From Eudorina sp. 2006-703-Eu-15 (taxonomy: Eukaryota; Chlorophyta; Chlorophyceae; Chlamydomonadales; Volvocaceae), in assembly GCA_003117195.1 (NCBI GenBank), contig BDSI01000046.1, positions 124,001 to 188,000 on the forward strand: a DNA stretch of 64,000 nt, in the 5' to 3' direction. The position numbers were made by a program, and so were the translations under genes. Below are positions 28,962 to 47,100 of this stretch, in pieces (within the stretch, counting starts at the first letter, position 1; each line of letters opens with the position of its first letter). The notes beneath the pieces are model-generated. The model did not search any database. It had not been told where the DNA came from and saw only the letters and a program-made list of their open reading frames with translations.

Positions 28962-29324
28962 ATGGCTGGAGAGGAGGGCACGGCGATGAAGACCCCCAAC
29001 GCCAGCAAGAACTGCTACTTGGCCATTCGGGTCTGCCATGCACAGACGCAGCGCACCCGCAAAATTGAAAGTGACGGCGCGTGGCGAGAGGCGCACAAGC
29101 AGAACTCTCTCGAGTCGCAGATGTCCCACGAAGCCTGGTATCTTCTGGTATCTGAAAGCCGGGACACTATCACTTATCGGGGCAGCGGACCCCGCGGGTG
29201 GCGGGTCATCGGTGACAGCGAGCTAAAGCTTGCTCACCATACACTGCATAAACGAAGCTGCGCCACCATGGCACACCGGACAAGCTCCACAAGTGCACCG
29301 AAACACTCCCCGTGCCCACGCTGA
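28962..29324 (+). CDS. Possible coding fragment of unknown function
   Basis: This open frame of about 120 codons reads like globular protein rather than low-complexity sequence. Its composition is balanced, with charged residues, Trp and Cys spread along segments such as YLAIRVCHAQTQRT and HEAWYLLVSESRD. It has no recognised domain, lies in a transposon-rich stretch, and could be a fragment of an element or a captured exon. An acceptor-like or donor-like context was not resolved. Low confidence. Confidence 0.25.
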   Translation: MAGEEGTAMKTPNASKNCYLAIRVCHAQTQRTRKIESDGAWREAHKQNSLESQMSHEAWYLLVSESRDTITYRGSGPRGWRVIGDSELKLAHHTLHKRSCATMAHRTSSTSAPKHSPCPR

Positions 29325-29622
29325 CATGGAACCACCCCGTTCCTGAGAACCAACCACAGCCAGGTATAAAGCCCGCTCAGTGGGAGTTAGCCACCAGGCC
29401 ACCCCTATTAGCGAACCACCACCCCAACCAAGGCGGTTTCACGTCTCCGGCGGTGGCCCGTAGTCTTGGAGGGCCACGGGGGGGGCCTGCCCGGATAGCC
29501 CGTATGGTCTCACCGGGCCTACAAAACCCTCCAACCCTATCAAGGGCGCCATTGGTTCACAGAGCGCACAGTCGCCCCGTCCACCCGCGACCCACTTCTA
29601 CTCAGCGCCCATTGGGCTTCGG

Positions 29623-31047
29623 CTAATTACCCTGGCCTGACGGCACAGGGCCACGGCACACAAGACGATCATCCTGCACCTTCAAGATGGTGTGTGTAGC
29701 CCCCACCGCTGACCACCCCTTCCTCGGTACTCCCAGCTCTGCGAAGTCGTAGAGCCGGCTCCAAAAGTCCGCCACTGCCCGCCCGCCGGCGGCCAGCCCT
29801 TCAGCATCCGCCGGTGGTCGAAGGGTACCGTCCGCGTTCCTGGACCTGGCGGCCCTCATCGCTCGCCGGCCCGTTTCCATGATACTGGTTGTCGCCAAGA
29901 CGACGACGTCCCATACGCACTGTTGCACTCCCGTGAGGGGCAGGGCGAGCCACGCACGCATGCTGTCTTTGAATGCTCCGTGCCTCAATCTGCGCAACAA
30001 CTGCTTGGGCCACCCCGTAGGCCTAAAAGTGTTGTTGCCTTGGCGTTGGCCGCACCGCCTCGGCGCCCGGGTATGTCCCCCATCCGCAAGGGGCCACAGC
30101 CGCCCCCCTCATGTGGGAGTTTATTTCCCAGCATTGGGATTCCATCAACCGCCAGTCGCCAATACGCCTCCTTATCGACCTTTTCTCACTTGGCCTCCGT
30201 CACATCCTCTGCATATTTTCAGTCACCCTGGAAACCATCCTCGGCACTCGGGGTGCAGTATCCGCTACCCTTAGCGCTTCACAGACAAAGCGCGTGTGCG
30301 CCGCACGCCTCGCCTCGCCGATCCTGTGCAACTGCAGCGCCGTGCCATACCGCACGGTGTACTCGTGGAGTGCCAACTTGAGGCCATTTAGCAGCCTCCA
30401 CCCCATGCGCCTCACCGTTGTGACGGGGAGCTTGAGTGCGGTGGTGCGGTCCGCAATCCTTGGCCCTGCGACTTCCTGTCCCTCTTCCATCGCGACTGTG
30501 CCCGATTCATCGACCGCCCCTACCACCATTTCGTCGAGGTTCATTTGCTGCCCGAGGCCTTTGCGTGCTTATCAAGGAACGGAGCTACTGCCTGGGTGTC
30601 CTCCAGTACAACTTCCGTGTCATCCGCGAACTGCACCGCCGTTGTGAGATCACTATCCGGCGGCCCTAATCTCGATCCCTACAGCACATTGCTGAAGCCA
30701 GCACAGCAGCGCCTGTGCCGCAAACAAATATAGAAGTGGTGCTAGTGGGCAACCCCGCCTAACCCCCGCCGTCATGGGGACTAGCTCCGACTTGTACCAG
30801 TTCACCACTGCTCTCGCAGATGTCTCCGACAGGAAGGTATGGGACCACTTCATCAGTCCCTCGCCGGGCCCCATCGCGTGTTCGCGTCCATGCAACCCAT
30901 GAGGAAGGGTCGGTTTGGGGTGTCGTACGCTTGCATTAAGTTTGCAAAGATTCCTGAAATTCTATTACTTGACTTGTAACGAAATAGTCCCCACTGAAAA
31001 GGAACATAAATTGGTCCCCCCCGGCCCACTGTGGAGCTCACCCAGTC
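29623..31047 (-). mobile_element. Decayed LINE: reverse transcriptase palm plus C-terminal region
   Basis: Read on the minus strand, in broken frames, are LINE RT landmarks in the right order. First comes a motif A-like segment, QAYDTPNRPFLMGCM, near 30960-30900, then GVRRGCPLAPLLYLF near 30780-30730, and the catalytic FADD in VQFADDTEVVLE near 30640-30605. These are followed by a segment with GWRLLNGLKLALHEYTVRYGTALQ that matches GWRLANSLTVKLSGLTVRLATQLQ in the copy at 0-1.7 kb. The last piece (30000 to 29623) contains DFWSRLYDFAELG and ends at a stop. Stops and frame changes separate the pieces, so the copy is dead. Its upstream end stops at the boundary of the TIR element at 31048. Confidence 0.72.
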
Positions 31048-32224
31048 GTCCACAAATGGTGTGGAAGATGCACTTCCACAATGGTTGTGGAAGAAGCCCA
31101 GCGCCTAAGTCCTTTACAACTCAACGAGTCCTTACAATGTTTGTCCCATATTTAAATCATTTTGCCGTTTCGGCGGCCTATGCCCTAGCAAAACCTAGCT
31201 GTCCACACCGTCGCACCCCTACCAATCCTCTGTAAACCTTTTTTGTTAAGATGTCATCTACAATTTGCTGCTACTGTTGCTGCACCGGTTGATGGTGAAG
31301 GCATTTGTCGCATTGTCGGCGTCCCTGAAATTGTCAAAACAGGCAGAAGGCGTCGCAGCCGTAATGCATTGGAGCATTGAAGGAGAATATATTCGAGCTT
31401 TCCGACGGGAATGATCGGGAGAACGTTGCCTGGACTGGCTTCGTTCGCATAAAACGATCAGAAACGATCTGCCTTTCAGGCAGAACACTATATTACCTTG
31501 GAAGTCAACCATGCGCGACGTACCATGCCAAAATATCAGACGAGACATCGCGCGCCCCAGCCTGCTATTATGCCCCTCTGTTCGGGTTTCATCCGAACAG
31601 GGGGGCATAGTAGCAGGCCCCACGACGCACCGCCGCCGAGCCCTATCACCCAACCCGCCACACCAGGCCTGTGGTATGGCTATGGGGACCACTGGGCCTG
31701 GCCAGAATGTCAATCCGATCAGGCACGGCGATAGGGTAGGCCTGGCGCCACATCGCGCGCCCCAGCCTGCTACCATGCCCCCCTGTTCGGATGCAACCCG
31801 GCCCCACGACGCACCGCCGCCGAGCCCTATCACCCAACTCGCCACACCAGGCCTGTGGTATGGCTATGGGGACCACTGGGCCTGGCCAGAATGTCAATCT
31901 GATCAGGCACGGCGATAGCGCCCCAGACTGGTAGCATTTCACAGCTAACCCGAAGGTTTTGACAAGTTTATATTTCCTTTACAATTATTAGTTATTTCGA
32001 TGACGTTTCTTTGTTAAGCCTGCGTTAAAGCAAGGTATAACAATGGTTGGCATGGCCGGGTAGGTAATATGATCGTCCTATAACTTTAATTCATGCCGGA
32101 CGTCTGATTAGGTCATGTCGTTCAAGTTGCAGTAAAATAAATGTAAATTAGAAGCACAGATAAGTTCAGACGGAGGATGTTCCACAACCGTTGTGGAAGT
32201 GCATCGTCCACACCATTTATGGAC
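31048..32224. mobile_element. Decayed TIR element (~1.18 kb)
   Basis: The ends are inverted repeats of 45 bp (31048-31092 and 32180-32224) that match at 42 positions; each contains the internal palindrome TTCCACAA(T/C)GGTTGTGGAA. No clear target duplication is left (CACCCAGT against CACCCCTA at best), and no transposase was recognised, so it looks non-autonomous or deleted. It separates two decayed LINE pieces of the same family. Confidence 0.6.
31546..31918 (+). repeat. Tandem pair of ~170-190 bp direct repeats
   Basis: Copy 1 (31546-31734) and copy 2 (31751-31918) both begin CATCGCGCGCCCCAGCCTGC and end GATCAGGCACGGCGATAG. Copy 1 has about 20 extra bases near 31580-31610 containing a short inverted motif. 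They lie inside the TIR element. Confidence 0.85.
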
Positions 32225-32279
32225 GCACCCCTACCGGCTAAGATGCACTGTGAGGCATTGGAAGTCGGCTAGTTATCCT

Positions 32280-32975
32280 GTCCTGGCGGCAAAAGGCCAC
32301 CCTGTCCTGGCGGCAAAGGGCCACGGCATACTAGAGGGTTGCCTTGTACCTTCAGCATAGCCCCCACCGCTGACCATCGTGTTCCTAACCCTGCAAAGTC
32401 GTAGAGCCGGCTCCAAAACTTCGCTGCCGCCCGCCGGGCGGCCATCGACCCCTTACTGCATCATCCGTTTACCGTGGGACATCGTCTCTGGCCCTCGACC
32501 GGGCTGTTGAGGCCAGCCCGGGCTGCCCTCACCGCGCGCCGGCCGCCAATACGATAATGTCCCATACGCACTATTGCACCTGCGTGGGGGCCTGCGCTAA
32601 TCATATTTGCTATATAAATGCCCATCCCTATTCTTGCCTCGGTCTTTGCGATGACTGCTTGGGCCCCAAACACGGTGTTGCCTCGGCGTTGGCCGCACCG
32701 CCACCGTGTCCGGGTATGTGTGTCGAGGTTGCATTAACCCTACCTTATACCTGTTACCCCATGTGTGCATATAATGGCACAGCACATACTCCGCCACCCG
32801 GCATCCCCCTAGGACACCTTCAACCAGCATCGTCAGACCGCACCTACGCCATACGTACCGAGGCGGTTGATCCTGCCAACTTTGGATCCCACGTTCCCAC
32901 CTCATCCATTCTCCCGCACATCCGTAAAGACAGAGGGTCAAGCCATCGCCACAAATCCAGCGTGCAAATCTCAAT
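32280..32975 (-). mobile_element. Decayed LINE C-terminal fragment
   Basis: Minus-strand pieces match the C-terminal part of the LINE at 29.6-31.0 kb. AQAVIAKTEAR near 32665-32640 is similar to AQAVVAQIEAR near 30010, and a FWSRLYDFAGLG-like stretch is found near 32420-32380. The last bases before 32280 repeat a short CTGTCCTGGCGGCAAA(A/G)GGCCAC unit twice. Stops and frame changes are present. Confidence 0.6.
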
Positions 32976-33965
32976 CCATCAACTATGGTCTCAACTCTAC
33001 AAAGTCAGCAGCTACCCAGGATCTTACACTAAAGAACCACGTTAGGGTTGCCGTAGGAAGCGACCTGAACCCCTTCACCGGTTAACAGTGGCAGCGTCAC
33101 CAGACCTGACTTCCGGAATACGGTTACATCGCCAGGAGGGCGTCAAAATAGAATTCCCCTCTCCAAACAGTCCCAGACCTCGCTAGTGGCAATTTTGGTG
33201 GCGCTTGGCCCTCGGTGGCTGAGGGTGGCTGTGGGAGAAGCCACTGTCGGGCGGGCATCGACGTACCTAACCACCTGGGGTCCAGCCAAGACACGGCAGG
33301 CCGCCTAGGGGACGGGCTCACGACAAGAGGACGAAGACTCACTGGCCGGGCTCTGGTTCCCTATCCGCTGCACCGGCCATATAAGACGCTGACACATGCA
33401 CACCCGATACCTACCTCGCACCTTCCCTAGCGCCTAGCCTTGACGCGGCCAGACCCGACTACAACTCAATCTCACCACCTCACTGGCCCCGGCTCCAGCA
33501 GCTTGTGGATGGTTGCCACGACATGCACCTATGATTTTGTCGTACACACAAGGCCGTACCTGCCGTACATTTTACAGATGGCTCAGTCGCATGCTCCGTT
33601 TTGTTGTGTTGTGCCACGCCGCCACAGATTTGCATTTGTCGTTTGTTTTTGCCCTGACAAAGGGTTCATCGGAACTTACGAGGGACACCGGGGATTACTT
33701 CCAGCAGCCACCAGTAGCGCTCCGCCGGCAGAGCAACCAGGCAACCCCGCACCACTCTCACCACTAGGCTGCTGAAAGGGATCGATTAGATAACGCCAGG
33801 ATGCACCCAGACCGCAGAATGCGTCGATCCCAACCGGCGGCGTACTACGAATGGCACTTGCCCTTGCACTCAAGCATTTACCGTGGGCTACTTGGGTACT
33901 AGCAGCCTGATTTCCGTGTCTCGCTTCTACAAGTTAGGTATCGGCGGGTGTACGAAACTTCTTCC
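32976..33965. other. Spacer with no recognised feature
   Basis: Mixed composition with short open frames only. No repeat pairing or conserved domain was seen up to the target duplication of the MULE-like element. Confidence 0.4.
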
Positions 33966-33974
33966 CAATTTGTT

Positions 33975-35583
33975 CCTACCCCCCCCCCCCGGAATGGCTT
34001 GGCCCCGGAATGGGATCCAGCCAACGAACTACGGCGGGGCCCGCAAGCGCAAAAGCTTGTTTTGATGCGTTCTATACAAAGCTAATATTATGCGCTAGCC
34101 GGCGAGCGGAAAAGCACGAGTAGCCTCGGACTGCCGGACAAGTTTGCATGACGAGGCCAAAACGGTGCGTTTTCTGTAAATTAGCAATATCATACATTTC
34201 TTCTCCACGAAATATACCCAAACAATTAGTCCAGTCAGGTCTCGACGAGGAAACAGTCACGATGGACACTCTGTGGCTCGTAGCACGACTTCAATAAGCT
34301 GGTGGACGCGCACGTAAAGTTAAAGACAATAACATAGTGTGACCAGAATGGCACAGCGCTGATCGGCGAGCCGAAGGTCTGGTCTTGGACAGGGAGCGAT
34401 GTCGCAGCCGCAGCAGCACCAGCCCACGCTCGGCGCCGCGGCACCGCAACGGCACGACGTCACGCAGCCTGGCCCAACAGCTCAAGGCGACGCCCTATGG
34501 CCGGACACGCATGCCTCGGCGTGCGCAGCAGAGCAACTGGACCGCGTCAAGGAGTGGTTGCATGCGCTGTTTGGCCACTCCGACCCGGAGGCCACTCGGC
34601 AGCTGGAAGTGCGGGGCGTGAAATGCGTCCTCCTCCCCCAGCCAGCTAACCTCATCGTGCGGTTAGCAGATCTCCCCCGCCCCATGCGGAGCAGGGACCT
34701 GTACGATCCGGGCAAGGCAGGCAAAGAGCAGGCGGTCAATCCAGAGCAAGTCCGGTTGCTGTTAGCGCAACTGCTGCTGCTGGGGCAAATCCCCGGGCAC
34801 GTAGTGCCCCGCCTCACTCACGACGTCTACGCCGGGCCACTGGACTGGGCGGACGGGTGCCAACTGCCTACCCACAGAGGGTTTCGTCTCAGCTCCCTAA
34901 CCCGAGAGCAGGCAGACAAGCGTTCGTGCCCAATGCTGCGCAAGTACCCATGGGTAGCGGTTGTTACCTGTGGTCATGCCGGGCCTCCCTACCCTGTAGC
35001 CCGGACAGCCGTCGCCGGTTCGGCTGACCAGCAGGCAGAGCGCGAGGCCCCGTCGGGGAGTGGCAGTGGCCAGGCGGAGTCGACGAAGAAGGCCGCCCAT
35101 CAGTCCACAGTCCCGCTGTAAGTGAAACGATGTGGTACATACAACAGTATAAACAGCTTCTGTTGATGTATCACATCACTCCCTTTCTTTTGTTGCAGGT
35201 GCACCGCGCCTTTCCTTGTCGGGGGTCTCTGGGATCGGGACGACGTGGTTGAGGTGACTTTCTGCTCTCCCTGCTGCCATACCACCGACTCGCGGGCCGC
35301 CACTCGACACGTGCCCCGACTGGTTCTAGACCTTCTCGTTTCCCTGGCGCAGAACGGGGCCATCGACAAGTCCGTGATCTCAGTGCAAGCACCGTTTTGG
35401 CCTCGTCATGCAAACTTGTCCGGCAGTCCGAGGCTACTCGTGCTTTTCCGCTCGCCGGCTAGCGCATAATATTAGCTTTGTATAGAACGCATCAAAACAA
35501 GCTTTTGCGCTTGCGGGCCCCGCCGTAGTTCGTTGGCTGGATCCCATTCCGGGGCCAAGCCATTCCGGGGGGGGGGGGGTAGG
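33975..35583 (+). mobile_element. MULE-like DNA transposon with long perfect TIRs carrying a gene
   Basis: Terminal inverted repeats of about 195 bp (33975-34168 and 35389-35583) are identical apart from the length of the C/G run near each tip (12 against 13). The outermost bases are CCTACC…GGTAGG. The 9-bp direct repeat CAATTTGTT flanks the element at 33966-33974 and 35584-35592. TIRs of this length with a 9-bp duplication fit Mutator-like elements best; KDZ elements (8 bp) are an alternative. The 1.6-kb interior encodes one spliced gene and no recognised transposase, so the element is probably non-autonomous, possibly a Pack-MULE. Perfect TIR identity indicates recent movement. Confidence 0.85.
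34399..35469 (+). CDS. Two-exon gene of unknown function carried by the MULE-like element
   Basis: Exon 1 is 34399-35117 and exon 2 is 35199-35469. The 81-nt intron starts GTAAGT and ends CTTTTGTTGCAG, and the joined frame gives 329 residues. Retaining the intron gives an immediate stop after about 240 residues. The N-terminus is Gln-rich (MSQPQQHQPT). The middle (residues about 50-150) is mixed-composition globular sequence. The C-terminal exon has a CSPCCH cluster and hydrophobic stretches such as LVLDLLVSLAQNG. The last 27 codons and the stop lie inside the right inverted repeat, so the left repeat contains their antisense copy. I recognise no domain. It could be a captured host gene or a transposon accessory protein. 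Upstream exons cannot be excluded. Confidence 0.6.
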
Positions 35584-35592
35584 CAATTTGTT

Positions 35593-36795
35593 CCCAAGAA
35601 CTTGGGACCGACGGGCATTGGCGCTCCAATCCCTCTAAGGCAACTCATTCTTCTCTTCATAATATGTTTTAAACCTAAAAGCATGTTGATGCTGTGCAAA
35701 CCGTGCCGCATTGATTGCATGCCATGACTGATGTGTTATTACGGTATGATGAATGATGTCAGACTTAACGTCAGACATGTATATGCAGCTTGGGTTGCTC
35801 CATTATGTTCTCATGTTGTTTTATTTTGCCCCCAGGAGACCGGATCCAAGATGACCCGTTCTACGGCAACCTGCCGCAAGCCACCAAACCGAAATAAATT
35901 ATGTAAAGCTAAAACATAAATTTTCATTTGAGACCCTCAGCAGTCGTGGAATAGTGCATTGCAGAAAATTGTCCAAGCAAGTCTCAAGTCTTCAGACTGG
36001 CGAACAGGGGCGCACCGAATCGGACATTGGAAACATAACATCACTCATTACGTATGCCTACCCCTCCGTATGTCCCCACTTGCCGCTTCGCGCTCAACTC
36101 CAAGCCATCCATCGTATTCGACCTGCCTGCTGTCGTACTCAGACCAAAGAAAACAACGTCGTAACACCATCCGCCGACGCGTATACTTGATCGCCTCGCT
36201 TAATTATTATACCGCCTGACACGACGATTACGAAAGAGATAGGATGCCGTGTTGAAACTGGGGAGCACCGTCGTCCATGCGCGACGTCTACAGAAGCATG
36301 TTGCGTCGGTCATAATCACATCATATTTTCCATCAGTCTTGGCGGTAGGGCATGCCTTCTTCGAGTTCTTCGGACGGGTCGGACATAGCACCATCCTGCC
36401 GCGAACATCGGCCACGAGCGATATGAGCATGCTGATTACTTGAACACGTCTGACAGGTGAGTTCATAATAAGGATATCTTTGAATCAACGAAGCAAATGT
36501 ATTTTTCTTGGATGTGATGGTGTGACAAGCTCGTCCCTAGCTCGGCGCTGCGTGCGAGCGTGCGTTGTGGTTGCGACTATCTGCAACTCCAGGGCCAGAC
36601 CCGCAAACTTATTGACTTCCCTATTTTAAAATCTACCACACACAGCCGCGGATGCGCCGGTTGTGCCAGTCAAGCCAACGGTTTAGTGGAACGGGGTGAC
36701 CGACTCTAGCTCCGCGCGCTCGGTGCTGGCGGCTATAGCTGCAACAACCATCATTGCTCGCAGCTGCGACCTGGAGAGGCAAGAGACTCTGCCCG
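35593..36795. other. AT-richer spacer upstream of gene C
   Basis: This is lower in GC than the flanking coding DNA. It should include the promoter and 5' UTR of gene C, especially about 36500-36795. Short open frames only; no repeat family recognised. Confidence 0.5.
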
Positions 36796-44103
<7,308 letters not shown>

Positions 44104-47100
44104 CCTGCAATAGCTGCATACAGTGACCGGGGCTGTTTCCGTCGTTTCCGAAACGGCAGGTTCCAAGGGTGCGGCGTGCGGGCTTGCCTGACCGCGATGG
44201 GATTGACCGCTTGGACGGCGCTTGATCGGCGCTTGATGACGGTGATGTAGATGGTGATTGGGAGTGTGGAGATGGGACATGCACGGACGTACCAGCCACC
44301 GGCAGCGGCGGCCGGCGGCACGCAGCGCCGGTTAGCTGCGCGCGTGCACATTCATACACTGTTCGTTGTATTCATCGGCCTTACTCGACCGATGCATCGC
44401 GGGCACGCAGGATGCCTAGTTAGGCTTACGTCACAAGTTGTGACTCACAACCAAGGCACAAGACACACGGACCACACGGGCCAACCCCCGCCCCTGCCCA
44501 GTATGTAGTGGTGAAGTGCGCGCGGCGCTTCCGTGAAAGGCGGGCGGCGTCGCTGCTTCCGCCGCCGCCACCCCTGCCGCGGCGACGGCGGTGACTCCCG
44601 GGGTGCCATACGCTGCGCCTTAACCCAGTGGCCTCCAAACCCTGTGTGGGAGCGCGTTCGTGAAAGCCGGGCGGCGGCGGCGCTGCGGATGCGATGACTG
44701 CCCCAAGGGGGAAACAGCAGCCAGCAGTCCGGCGTCGTTCAGAAAGTGATGAACGAAGGCGCATCATGTATTTGGGCACCGGCAACTAACGAATGAGCAT
44801 CGATTGGCAGGTAGCGCTGGCTAGGTCCGCCGTACGTTGCGGCGGCCGTGGCAGGTACAGGAGGCAGGGTGCTGATTGGCGGCGCGAGTTGCGGGGGCGG
44901 CAGGCGGGGCATTCATCCGGGTCCGTCGGTGAGTGTGTATGTGCGGGAGACACATGCGCATACACACACACACACACACGCACGCGCATGCACACGCACG
45001 CGCATGCACACGCACGCGGCTTACTACCAGCGGCGTGCAGTAAGCACCCCCCGGACGACGAGCGACGACGCCGCGGCGGCGGGATGCACCCCACCCGCCC
45101 TAACGAAGCAGGATGTGGGGGAACATCGTCCGCACGCACCTGCTCGCACCATTGCGGCACCCGAAGCGCAAAATGAGACTGAACACGCGGCGGTGCACGC
45201 TCGTCGGCAGCGCGCCAGGTAGCTGGGTAGCTGGGTAGGTGGGTATGTATGTCGGGGTCGGGGTGGTGATGGCCATTATTACAATTGCGTGCGTGCATGT
45301 GTGCGTGTGCTTGTGTGTGTGAGCTTGTGAGGAGAAGTGAGTAAGCCGACCGTTATTTGTTGTTGTGGCTTGATGAGGTATGTAGGGAGCTGAGCGACGC
45401 GCTCCGTCCCCGTCGACGACCGATCAATTCTTGGCCGGCCTGCGTGGGCTGATGGGCATTAATTACCGGCGCCTGCATGCGTGCGTGGGATGCAGTACAT
45501 GTACACCCGGTTGGACTGTTTTAGTGCAACGGATATGATGACGTTCGTACCTACCTAGCGGAGCGGTGTTCATTCTGCAGTTGTCGCCTTGTCATGGTTG
45601 TTATTAGTTTCTTCCGCAGGGTTCCGCTTTTGATGCGGCCCGCTCTCGCTCGGGCGGCGGCGGCGGCGGCGGCGGGGGCGGCAGCTTCGTTCGAGCTTTG
45701 TACGTTCCGTCACCATTGCTGCTGGAGGAAGCTTGCTTAGGTGCTTATTTGTAAGGGCGTCGAATTGGTCGGCTGGATCGTTTATTACGGCCCATTCATT
45801 ACTGGGTAGATGGGGAGATCGAGATGAACGCTTGGCTGGCTGTTGGGTGGTTGCGTGCTGACGACGACCAACTGCTCAACTGATGTACGGCAGGTAGGCA
45901 CGCAGCAAGGTCGGTCGGTGTGTATGGGTTTACGTGTACGCGCGCGGAAATCTTATATGTCGACTTGTAGTTCAAAATCATGACGGGACGACTGCGTTTG
46001 TAGTTCAAAATCATGGCAGGACGACGGCGGTTGTAATGGCAGGACGACGGCGGTTGTGAATGGCTCAGGTAGATAGGCGCAATTTTGTATTGATGATTAT
46101 GATACACAAGTGAATGATGATAATGCATCTCGATCGGCAGCGGCGCGGCACCTATTATACTGACGGCAAGTGTTAACGGGCATACCTGCTCTTTCGTTGT
46201 CGCGCGGGCTGGCTTGCTGGGACGGCGGCATTAGTGGATGGGCCGCCGCCGCCGGATTATTAGCCGATCGCTCGGGCCGACCCAGCCAAGCAACCAGAGG
46301 GGCTGAGCAATACACACCCACACCCACACAAATTCAACGCAAACGCAATCAACGCACGCATGCATGCAAAATCAACACAAACGCAATCGAGTTCCCCGCA
46401 TGCATGTCGTCGGGGGTGAGCGATGGGCGTGTTGCATGCGCGGCGCGGCGGGGGGCCGCGTGTATCCACGTTCCACAAACACGTACGCGCACCAGAGGCC
46501 CGCCCGCCGCATTGTCGTACCAGATGATGACGACGGACGCCCTCCCGCCTTGATCCTAGCTATCTCCGTGCGCATGTATCTATGTACGATGGCTGTCTAG
46601 CTGGTATGTACGATGGCTGTCTAGCTGGTACGTAACGATGCCACACGCAGCCAAGGTGACGTACGCATGTGCGTGAGGGGCCTGTGCCGTGGGCGTGTGT
46701 ACGTGTGTGCGCCGTGGGTAGGTGGACCGACCGCGCGCCGACACACGTACATACGGTATGCTCAAGTGCACATCGACCTGGCCTGCTGGGGTTGAGTAGA
46801 CTGCTGAGACACAGACTACTGGCGGACATCAGCGCGAGCGGGGTCAGGTGGCGGGGTCGACCGGTTATTAGATGGCGGGGTCGGGTATTAGATGGCGGGG
46901 TCGACCGGTTATTAGATGGCGGGGTCGGGTATTAGATGGCGGGGTCGACCGGTTATTAGATGGCGGGGTCGGGTATTAGATGGCGGGGTCGGTTATGAGA
47001 TGGCGGGGTCGGTTATGAGATGGCGGGGTCGGCTATTAGATGGCGGGGTCGGCTATTAGATGGCGGGGTCGGCTATTAGATGGCGGGGTCGGTTATGAGA

